From: Pseudomonadota bacterium
GTDB taxonomy: Bacteria > Pseudomonadota > Alphaproteobacteria > Rhizobiales > Xanthobacteraceae
Direction of reading: 5' to 3'
NCBI GenBank assembly: GCA_023392205.1
Contig: JAEVZN010000301.1
Span: 1-7,438 of the forward strand
Length of the DNA: 7,438 nt
The notes beneath the pieces were generated by a model, which searched no databases, was not told where the DNA came from, and was given only the letters and a program-made list of their open reading frames with translations. The stretch's first letter is position 1. Each line of letters begins with the position of its first letter. Below are positions 1-6,905 of the stretch, one piece after another. The position numbers and the translations under genes are program-made.

Positions 1-392
1 GGCTTCAGCACCTGGATGAACGGGTCGAGCGCCCTGCTGATCAGTGGCGACATGCCGATCAGGAAGCCGAGCGGAATCGCGACGAGGACTGCGATGAGAT
101 AGCCGAGCCCGACCCGGCCGATCGAATAAGCGAGCTGGATGCCGAGCCCCTTGTCGTTCGGCCCGTTGTCGTAGAACGGCCGCTTCAGGTGGTCCCACAA
201 TTTGGCGCCGACATCGAGCGGACCCGGCATCGCCGATTTGCCTTGCGTCGCCGTCAGCCCCATCAGCTTGGCGTATTCCGGGCTCATGTTGGTGGCCGGA
301 GCGGTGCTGCGGGTCGCAAGATGCCAGACGCCCATGAAGGCGGCGAACAGCACGATCGAAACCAGCGCGGCTCGCAGGCGAAGCGAGTTCAT
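1..392 (-). CDS. nrtB: NrtB-type ABC transporter permease, N-terminal part
   Basis: Inner-membrane permease of a nitrate/cyanate/bicarbonate-type ABC importer. Only the first 130 residues are present; the gene runs off the left edge. It begins MNSLRLRAALVSIVLFAAF, a hydrophobic first membrane segment at about residues 9-25. A periplasmic stretch follows with the motif PFYDNGPNDKGLG (72-84), characteristic of NrtB/CmpB permeases. A second membrane segment (about 95-115, with GYLIAVLVAIPLGFLIG) leads into the ALDPFIQVLKP stretch that opens the core transport domain. The ATG at 392-390 has GGGGAG six bases upstream. It lies 28 bases downstream of the binding-protein gene, so the two are almost certainly co-transcribed, with the ATPase gene expected beyond the edge. 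Family assignment is firm; that nitrate is the substrate is inference. Confidence 0.92.
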   Translation of the reverse strand, partial: MNSLRLRAALVSIVLFAAFMGVWHLATRSTAPATNMSPEYAKLMGLTATQGKSAMPGPLDVGAKLWDHLKRPFYDNGPNDKGLGIQLAYSIGRVGLGYLIAVLVAIPLGFLIGMSPLISRALDPFIQVLK

Positions 393-415
393 CTGCTTCT
401 CCCCATATGCGGGAG
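393..415 (-). promoter_or_regulatory. Hairpin sequestering the permease ribosome binding site
   Basis: On the minus strand CTCCC (415-411) and GGGAG (403-399) form a perfect five-base-pair stem around a seven-base loop. The 3' arm is itself the Shine-Dalgarno sequence of the permease gene (GGGGAG, six bases before ATG). Ribosomes finishing the binding-protein gene, which stops at 421, could open it. That would couple translation and lower permease output relative to binding protein. The pairing is visible in the sequence; the function is inference. Confidence 0.4.
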
Positions 416-420
416 CACCC

Positions 421-1812
421 TCACGACGCCTTCCTGATCTTGAAGCTCGCGAGGTAATCGTCGGGCTTGGCGGGATCGAACGTCTTGCCCATCACCGCGA
501 ACGACTTGTAAGTCGTGGTCGGCGGCGTCAGCCCCATCTCGGCCATCAGCTTGCCGGTGTCTGTAGCGAGATAGACCTGCTCGGCAACCGCCTTGTAGTC
601 GACGTCGCCCTTGACCTGCCCCCAGCGCTTCATCTGGGTCATGATCCAGACCGCAAAGGACTGCCAGGGGAACGGATCGAAATCGACGCGGTTCGGCTGC
701 GTGACGACATTGCCGAGACCGTCGGCAAAGGTGCCGGTCAGGATCTGCTCCAGCACGATCTGCGGCTGGTTCAGGTAATTCGCCGGCGCGATCGCTTCTG
801 CGATCTGCTTGCGGTTCTCGGCCTTGTGGGCGAACGCCGTGGCTTCGATGATCGATTTCAGCAGCGCGCCATAGGTGTTCGGCATCGACGTGACGAACTC
901 CTTCGATGCCGCGAAGGCGCAGCAGGGATGGCCTTCCCAGATATCCTTGGTCAGGACGTGGATGAAGCCGACGCCGTCATAGACGGCGCGCTGGTTCATC
1001 GGATCGGGTCCGAGGAAGCCGTCGATATTGTCGGCGCGCAGATTGGCGACCATTTCCGGTGGCGGCACCGACCGGATCTGGATATCCTGATCGGGGTCCA
1101 GCCCGGCTTCGGCGACGTAATAGCGCAGCAGATAATTGTGCATCGAATAGTCGAAGGGCACCGCAAACTTGAAGCCCTTCCAGGATTTCGGATCGCGCTT
1201 GTCCTTGTGCTTCATGGCCAGCGTGATCGCCTGGCCGTTGATATTCTCCACCGCCGGCATGGTGTAGGGGATCGGGTTCGTACCCACGCCCATGGTGATG
1301 GCCAGCGGCATCGGCGACAACATGTGCGCCGCGTCGTATTCCTTGTTGATGGTCTTGTCGCGCACCACCGCCCAGTCGGCCGTCTTGATCACGTCGACAT
1401 TGAGGCCGTGCTTGGAATAGAAGCCCATCGGTTGCGCCATGATGATCGGCGTGGCGCAGGTGATCGGAATGAAGCCGACCTTGAGATCCTTCTTCTCCAG
1501 CGGCGCGCCCTGCGCGAACACTTCCGTTGCCGTCGAAAGCGGAAAAAATTGCGAGATGGCGGCAAGTGCCGTGGAGGCGCCGACCGATTTCAGGAACGCG
1601 CGGCGCGCCACATCCTGCGGAAACATGGCGCGCATGACGGCAGAGGCAACCACGCCCTCATAGCGATTCTCGTCGCTCTGCGAGGGAAGCGGCTCGCATT
1701 GCAATTGCCGCACGGCGTCGCGTTCATGCTCGGCCTGACTGACATGGCGCCCGCAGGAGCAGCCCGAACCGAGGCTGCGTTTCGGGTCGAAGGCGTCGTC
1801 GAAGGTGGACAT
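421..1812 (-). CDS. nrtA: NrtA/CmpA-family ABC transporter substrate-binding protein
   Basis: 463-residue binding protein that would capture an anion such as nitrate outside the inner membrane and deliver it to the permease encoded next. The start MSTFDDAFDP was chosen because GGGAGAG lies just upstream; the longer frame to 1956 has no ribosome site and crosses the promoter. Residues 1-69 form an unusual extension with GCSCGRH (17-23), H29 and C39. RRAFLK (70-75) and a hydrophobic stretch (76-91) form a twin-arginine signal, with cleavage likely near residue 100. The mature part has family marks: TADWAVVRD (145-152), HMLSPMPL (163-170), MHNYLLRYYVAEAGLDPDQD (224-243) and VPPPEMVANL (249-258). 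HPCCAF (295-300) replaces the HPEKAF-like motif I expect in NrtA. It is first in its operon, behind a putative sigma-54 promoter. Family is firm; ligand is uncertain. Confidence 0.9.
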   Translation of the reverse strand: MSTFDDAFDPKRSLGSGCSCGRHVSQAEHERDAVRQLQCEPLPSQSDENRYEGVVASAVMRAMFPQDVARRAFLKSVGASTALAAISQFFPLSTATEVFAQGAPLEKKDLKVGFIPITCATPIIMAQPMGFYSKHGLNVDVIKTADWAVVRDKTINKEYDAAHMLSPMPLAITMGVGTNPIPYTMPAVENINGQAITLAMKHKDKRDPKSWKGFKFAVPFDYSMHNYLLRYYVAEAGLDPDQDIQIRSVPPPEMVANLRADNIDGFLGPDPMNQRAVYDGVGFIHVLTKDIWEGHPCCAFAASKEFVTSMPNTYGALLKSIIEATAFAHKAENRKQIAEAIAPANYLNQPQIVLEQILTGTFADGLGNVVTQPNRVDFDPFPWQSFAVWIMTQMKRWGQVKGDVDYKAVAEQVYLATDTGKLMAEMGLTPPTTTYKSFAVMGKTFDPAKPDDYLASFKIRKAS

Positions 1813-1830
1813 CGATGCTCTCCCGTCTGG

Positions 1831-1877
1831 CGCACAAGCGTGCGGAACCGCTCTGGCAATGGCCGGGCATATCCGGC
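1831..1877 (-). promoter_or_regulatory. Two-hairpin 5' leader of the transport operon
   Basis: If transcription starts about 12 bases past the -12 element (near 1888), the mRNA has a leader of about 75 bases with two perfect small hairpins. The first is GCCGG-ATATGC-CCGGC (1877-1862), with a six-base loop; the second is CGCAC-GCTT-GTGCG (1844-1831). Nitrate-assimilation operons in several proteobacteria carry two-hairpin leaders bound by ANTAR proteins (NasR, NasT). Here the loop has A at position 1 but T, not G, at position 4, and no U-run terminator follows, so that mechanism is not supported. Short hairpins also arise easily by chance in GC-rich DNA. Confidence 0.3.
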
Positions 1878-1898
1878 GCCGCCCCTTGCGGAGAGATG

Positions 1899-1914
1899 AG
1901 CAACTTCGATGCCA
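1899..1914 (-). promoter_or_regulatory. Sigma-54 (-24/-12) promoter of the transport operon
   Basis: Read on the minus strand the site is TGGCATCGAAGTTGCT. It has the GG and GC dinucleotides of the -24/-12 consensus (TGGCAC-N5-TTGCW) at exactly the right spacing, and differs from the well-conserved positions only by T for C in the sixth. It points at the binding-protein gene, whose ATG lies 86 bases downstream of the -12 end. A sigma-54-activator-type gene is divergently transcribed next to it, which raises the probability that the site is real. It was found by eye; transcription was not tested. Confidence 0.7.
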
Positions 1915-1981
1915 GTCGCCTGAGAGGCGTTCAGTCGATCTGACGCAGTCGGGCAAAGGCGAGCAAAACCAGCCATATCAT

Positions 1982-2016
1982 ATTACGAATATTCGTTATT
2001 CACGAGAATTCGTAAT
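1982..2016. promoter_or_regulatory. Tandem palindromic operator / upstream activating sequence
   Basis: Two copies of ACGA-N4-TCGT lie 17 bases apart, at 1985-1996 (ACGAATATTCGT, a perfect palindrome) and 2002-2013 (ACGAGAATTCGT). The outer arms ATTACGAAT (1982-1990) and ATTCGTAAT (2008-2016) are themselves a perfect nine-base inverted repeat. The pair is centred about 100 bases upstream of the -12 element of the minus-strand sigma-54 promoter, the usual distance for enhancer sites of sigma-54 activators. It also lies 38-72 bases before the regulator's start codon, so it could serve autoregulation. The AT-rich composition stands out from the GC-rich surroundings. Binding by the adjacent regulator is inferred from position. 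Confidence 0.65.
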
Positions 2017-2027
2017 CATGTTATGCT
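1999..2027 (+). promoter_or_regulatory. Possible sigma-70-type promoter of the regulator gene
   Basis: TTCACG (1999-2004) and TATGCT (2022-2027), spaced 17 bases, each match four of six bases of the -35/-10 consensus. The second palindrome falls between the two boxes, so a protein bound there would block RNA polymerase, which would fit negative autoregulation. The predicted start, near 2034, leaves a leader of about 20 bases holding the ribosome site. Both boxes are weak matches, so this is a suggestion only. Confidence 0.3.
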
Positions 2028-2040
2028 GCGCTGCATTTTC

Positions 2041-2045
2041 AGGAG
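2041..2045 (+). promoter_or_regulatory. Ribosome binding site fixing the regulator start
   Basis: AGGAG with an eight-base gap to the ATG at 2054 is the only good Shine-Dalgarno sequence in front of this reading frame. The upstream in-frame ATG at 2019 has none and lies against the operator. The frame continues back to 1805 only through the divergent promoter region. Confidence 0.75.
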
Positions 2046-2053
2046 AATTTGCG

Positions 2054-4000
<1,947 letters not shown>

Positions 4001-4046
4001 TCCCTGAGGTGTCACTCAGCACGCGGACCAGGATCACCGGACCGGC

Positions 4047-5351
4047 ATGACTTCGGACGTCATCATCGGCGACAGGACTTTGCAGCCGCACCGGCTGCGC
4101 GCCGCGATCCTGGGCGAAGTCCATGCCCGCCCCTTTACGGCGCTGGCCACGCCCGCGCGTGTCCTGCATTTCGCGTTCGATACCGCGGGCGAGCGCGCGG
4201 TGGCAGACCGCGCCGCCCTTACCGAACTTTGTACCCGGCGCGGCGTGACGCCGCCCCGCCCTTCCGACAAGCATCTGCATGTCGCCTTCGGCACCACGCA
4301 ATTACGCTGGGAGCAGCATTCGGAGTTCACCACCTATACGTGGGAATTTCCGGGCGAAAAGGCGGCGTCTCCGTTTCATCATTCCGCCTCGTCGCTTGCG
4401 CAGCCGATGTCCCTGGTGCCGCAGCCCGGTCCGCTGCTGGTGGCGATCGATCTCAATATGATGGCCGACGAGGACGGACGCATTGAGCTCGAGCGGCTGT
4501 TTCATCGGCCGAGCCTTGCGGTAGCGGAAAACTCGGACGGGCTCGCCGTGTTCGCAACCGACTTCCAGCCCGATGCGGCAGGCTTTGTGCGTGTTCTGGT
4601 GCTGGATCGCGGGCTCGGACCCGAACGCGCCGGTGCACTGGTTCAGCGGGTGCTCGAGCTGGAAACCTATCGCACGCTGGCGCTGCTCGGATTGCCAAAA
4701 GCGCAGGAGCTTGCGCCCTCCATCAATCGCATCGAGAAGCGGCTTGCCGAATTGACCGAGGAATTGCGCGCGGCGTCGAACCTCGCCGACAACAGCCGCA
4801 TGCTCGACGAACTCACCGCACTCGCCGCCGAACTTGAAGCGGGAGCGGCCGGAAGCCTTTTCCGCTTCGGCGCCAGCCGCGCCTATGACGAGATCGTGCA
4901 GACACGATTGCGCATCATCGGCGAGCGCAAGGTCGGCGGGCTGCCAACCTGGTCGTCGTTTCTGGCCCGCCGCATGGCGCCCGCCATTCGCACCTGCGCT
5001 TCGACGGAAGAACGGCAGGCCAATCTGTCGCGCAAGCTTGCACGCGCCGCCAACCTGCTGCGTACGCGTGTGGATGTCGAACTGGAGCAGCAGAACCAGG
5101 ACCTGCTGAAATCAATGAATGCGCGCACGCGCCTGCAACTCCGTCTGCAGGCCACGGTGGAAGGCCTGTCGGTGGCAGCCATCAGCTATTATGTCGTGGG
5201 CCTGTTCGGCTATCTCGTGAAGGGCCTGCACGATTCCGGTATGCGGGTCGATCCGACGCTTGCCACCGCCATCTTCGTGCCGATCGCGGTGGCGATGATC
5301 TGGTGGATCGTGCGCCGCATTCGCACGCGGCACATTGCGGGCGAGGTGTGA
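4047..5351 (+). CDS. DUF3422 family membrane-anchored protein
   Basis: 434-residue protein recognised as the DUF3422 family, which is common in proteobacteria and has no established function. The N terminus carries the family's EVHARPF signature (24-30). A mixed alpha/beta region follows, with HVAFG (78-82) and a block around 95-130. Then come charged, heptad-like helices likely to form coiled coils (about 222-266 and 320-358). Two membrane segments close the protein (about 371-394 and 404-422), with a positively charged tail RRIRTRH after the second. Most of the protein is therefore probably cytoplasmic and held to the inner membrane at its C terminus. It starts 46 bases after the regulator, in the same direction, and the Shine-Dalgarno is weak (AGGA 13 bases, GGA five bases before ATG). 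It could share the regulator's transcript; no functional link is visible. Confidence 0.88.
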   Translation: MTSDVIIGDRTLQPHRLRAAILGEVHARPFTALATPARVLHFAFDTAGERAVADRAALTELCTRRGVTPPRPSDKHLHVAFGTTQLRWEQHSEFTTYTWEFPGEKAASPFHHSASSLAQPMSLVPQPGPLLVAIDLNMMADEDGRIELERLFHRPSLAVAENSDGLAVFATDFQPDAAGFVRVLVLDRGLGPERAGALVQRVLELETYRTLALLGLPKAQELAPSINRIEKRLAELTEELRAASNLADNSRMLDELTALAAELEAGAAGSLFRFGASRAYDEIVQTRLRIIGERKVGGLPTWSSFLARRMAPAIRTCASTEERQANLSRKLARAANLLRTRVDVELEQQNQDLLKSMNARTRLQLRLQATVEGLSVAAISYYVVGLFGYLVKGLHDSGMRVDPTLATAIFVPIAVAMIWWIVRRIRTRHIAGEV

Positions 5352-5371
5352 GCGGCGCGCAGTCTTCTCCC

Positions 5372-5386
5372 TCCCCTGAAAGGGGA
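5372..5386. terminator. Hairpin between convergent genes, possible bidirectional terminator
   Basis: TCCCCT-GAA-AGGGGA is a perfect six-base-pair stem with a three-base loop. It sits in the 51-base gap between the stop of the DUF3422 gene (5351) and the stop of the opposing gene (5403), where a shared terminator is expected. Neither strand has a U-run after the stem, so it is not a classical intrinsic terminator. Similar CCCCT/AGGGG elements are, from memory, frequent between genes in this bacterial group. Confidence 0.45.
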
Positions 5387-5402
5387 AGGCACAGACACGT
5401 CG

Positions 5403-6026
5403 TTACATCGGCGGCGTCAACCCATCGCGACCGACATTCACCCGCGCGGCGGTGTATGTGCCGTCCGGTTGCGCTACAGCGGCAACGATAAAAATCTTCG
5501 CGCCGGGTTTCAGTTCGGACCGGTCGCCCGGCACATACATAACGATCGGCGCTTCTTTCGGCACCACGATCTTCTTCTCGCCGTCCTTGTATTTGACGGC
5601 GATCGTGCGCCCGTCGACACCCGCCACTGTTTCGACCACCGTGGCATTGGTCATCATGCTTCGCGGCTGCGCATCCCATGCAAAATGCCCTTCGGCCACG
5701 CCGCGCATCGCCTCCGGAAAGACATGCACGTGCAGGGCGCGCTGGCTGCCATCGGCCTGCGGCAACGAGGATGCGCCGATATAGGAATTCGGCTTGATGT
5801 CCTCGATGGCGAGGGGGACGATCCCGGACACCGCGACATTGTCGGCCAGCCGGATTTTCATCTCGGCGCCGTCGCGCGCCTTCACGATCATCACTGGTCC
5901 GTCGATCGCAAGCACCTCACCGCGCACGCGCAGCGGCTTGTCCTGCGCCCAGACCTGCGATGCAAACATCGCGGCCATGGCGGACGCAATCACCAGAACC
6001 TTCGGCAATCTTTTGTGTTGGAGCAT
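5403..6026 (-). CDS. Exported protein with two copies of a beta-rich (DUF5666-like) domain
   Basis: 207-residue protein. The start MLQHKRLPKV was chosen because GGAGG lies five bases upstream; the longer frame to 6062 adds 12 residues with no ribosome site. Residues 1-27 form a Sec signal peptide (KRLPK, a hydrophobic core, then SQVWA), so the mature protein is periplasmic. It consists of two similar blocks, 34-103 and 129-198. Each follows the pattern V..V..(I/V)DG...V...DG...KI, then a LKPG/IKPN turn, then a PDG/ADG hairpin and V.V. This looks like a duplicated small beta-barrel domain of the kind described as DUF5666; that assignment is from pattern memory. Relatives are sometimes labelled metal transporter permease, which is not credible here because there is no membrane segment after the signal. 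Function is unknown. It may be transcribed alone or by read-through from the SDR gene. Confidence 0.85.
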   Translation of the reverse strand: MLQHKRLPKVLVIASAMAAMFASQVWAQDKPLRVRGEVLAIDGPVMIVKARDGAEMKIRLADNVAVSGIVPLAIEDIKPNSYIGASSLPQADGSQRALHVHVFPEAMRGVAEGHFAWDAQPRSMMTNATVVETVAGVDGRTIAVKYKDGEKKIVVPKEAPIVMYVPGDRSELKPGAKIFIVAAVAQPDGTYTAARVNVGRDGLTPPM

Positions 6027-6031
6027 GGCGC

Positions 6032-6036
6032 CCTCC
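6032..6036 (-). promoter_or_regulatory. Ribosome binding site fixing the exported-protein start
   Basis: GGAGG on the minus strand, five bases before the ATG at 6026-6024. It selects the start that puts the signal peptide at the very N terminus. A GGCGCA-CCG-TGCGCC hairpin (6043-6057) lies directly upstream in the leader and includes the codons that the longer frame would use. Confidence 0.7.
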
Positions 6037-6073
6037 GTTGCAGGCGCACCGTGCGCCGGCATGGAAAGCTAAC

Positions 6074-6087
6074 ACCGCAGGCGCGGT
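6074..6087 (-). terminator. Weak terminator-like hairpin after the SDR gene
   Basis: ACCGC-GCCT-GCGGT on the minus strand begins 23 bases after the SDR stop codon and is followed by GTTAGCTTTCC, which is only mildly U-rich. The stem is five base pairs. It could end the FAH-SDR transcript or be incidental. The second hairpin at 6043-6057 in the same 84-base gap could serve the same purpose. Confidence 0.3.
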
Positions 6088-6110
6088 TTCACCCCATCAA
6101 CTTATTCGGA

Positions 6111-6896
6111 TCAATAAAACCCCGGCGTCGATCCGCCATCGACCGGGATAGCCGCGCCCCGGATATGCCGCCCCCTGGCGCTGCACAGAAAGACCGCGAG
6201 TTCGGCGACATCGGCGGGTTCGGCCAGCCGATGAATGCCGTCGCGAGCAATCGCCTGTGCGCGGATTTCGTCGATGGTCTTGCCGGCGGCCGTCGCGCGC
6301 TGCGCGAACAGGTCCTGCACGCGGTCGGTCTCGGTCAGTCCCGGATGGATGATATTGACGCTGACATTGTCGCGCATGCCGAGCCGCGACAGGCCCTTGC
6401 TGAAATTCGCCATTGCCGCGTTGCAGGACCCGCCGATGGTGAAGTCGGCGCTGGGCGTGCGCGCGGCGCCGCCGCCGATATTCACCACCGCGCCCTGCGC
6501 ATCGCGCAGCATCGGCCAGAACAGACGCGACAGCCGCACGCAACCGAAGAATTTCAGCGCAAAGCCGTCCAGCCAGTTGTCGTCGGTGAGTTCGAGAAAA
6601 TTTCCCGCCCGCGTCGCCCCGGCATTGTTGACCAGCACATCGCAGCGGCCTAGGCCTTTCTTAACCAATGCATGCAGCCGCTGGCAGTCTTCGAGCTTGC
6701 GCAGATCGAGCGCGGCCGTGACCGGTTTCGGCCCCCCGGTCTCGGCGATGGCGGATGCGGCTTCGGCGAGATTATGCTCCGAGGTCGAAGCGATCACGGT
6801 TTGCGCGCTCTCGCGCGCGAACGCCTGCGCAATTCCGCGACCGATCCCGCGGCTGCCACCCGTGACGACAACGACCTTGTCCTTGAATTCAGGCAT
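6111..6896 (-). CDS. SDR-family (short-chain dehydrogenase-like) protein with atypical active site
   Basis: 261-residue Rossmann-fold protein of classical SDR length. The cofactor site is intact: TGGSRGIG (12-19), D64 in ALDLR, and NNAG (90-93). The C-terminal IHPGLTETD (183-191) and the closing PVDGGSTPG (251-259) are also typical. The catalytic positions are not: the usual active-site Asn region reads ALKFFG (113-118), the catalytic Ser region reads NIGGG (139-143), and the YxxxK motif reads GGSCN (155-159), so Tyr and Lys appear as Gly and Asn. I recall a clade of SDRs with this GGS-x-NAA pattern, so it is probably a conserved variant rather than decay. The gene starts nine bases after the FAH-family stop, with a GAGA ribosome site overlapping that TGA, which implies translational coupling. 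Substrate and even redox activity are uncertain. Confidence 0.88.
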   Translation of the reverse strand: MPEFKDKVVVVTGGSRGIGRGIAQAFARESAQTVIASTSEHNLAEAASAIAETGGPKPVTAALDLRKLEDCQRLHALVKKGLGRCDVLVNNAGATRAGNFLELTDDNWLDGFALKFFGCVRLSRLFWPMLRDAQGAVVNIGGGAARTPSADFTIGGSCNAAMANFSKGLSRLGMRDNVSVNIIHPGLTETDRVQDLFAQRATAAGKTIDEIRAQAIARDGIHRLAEPADVAELAVFLCSARGRHIRGAAIPVDGGSTPGFY

Positions 6897-6905
6897 GAGG
6901 CGTTC

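Noticed and set aside
1821..1836. Possible plus-strand sigma-54 site near TGGCGCACAAGCGTGC (1828-1843)
   Set aside because: The distance between the GG and GC dinucleotides is one base too long and the -12 half lacks TTGC.
1862..1877. ANTAR (NasT/NasR) target hairpin
   Set aside because: The six-base loop ATATGC has A at position 1 but T at position 4 where G is required, and the partner hairpin has a four-base loop.
202..1899. Long plus-strand open frame of 565 codons
   Set aside because: It lies antisense to the clearly recognisable binding-protein and permease genes, has a composition typical of shadow frames in GC-rich DNA (many Arg and His), and matches no family I know.
1917..1929. 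CGCCT-GAG-AGGCG hairpin just upstream of the sigma-54 promoter
   Set aside because: It is a perfect but only five-base stem in GC-rich DNA, with no role evident. It could be chance.
1813..1956. Longer N terminus for the binding protein
   Set aside because: It would run through the sigma-54 promoter, has no ribosome site and encodes no recognisable sequence. The GGGAGAG-preceded ATG at 1812 is better.
4004..4019. CTGAG/CTCAG stem after the regulator stop, as a terminator
   Set aside because: It has five base pairs, a six-base loop and no U-run, and the next gene follows 46 bases later in the same direction. Read-through seems as likely.
5469..6653. Plus-strand open frame of 394 codons
   Set aside because: It is antisense to both the exported protein and the SDR gene, whose motifs and ribosome sites are clear, and it resembles no protein family.
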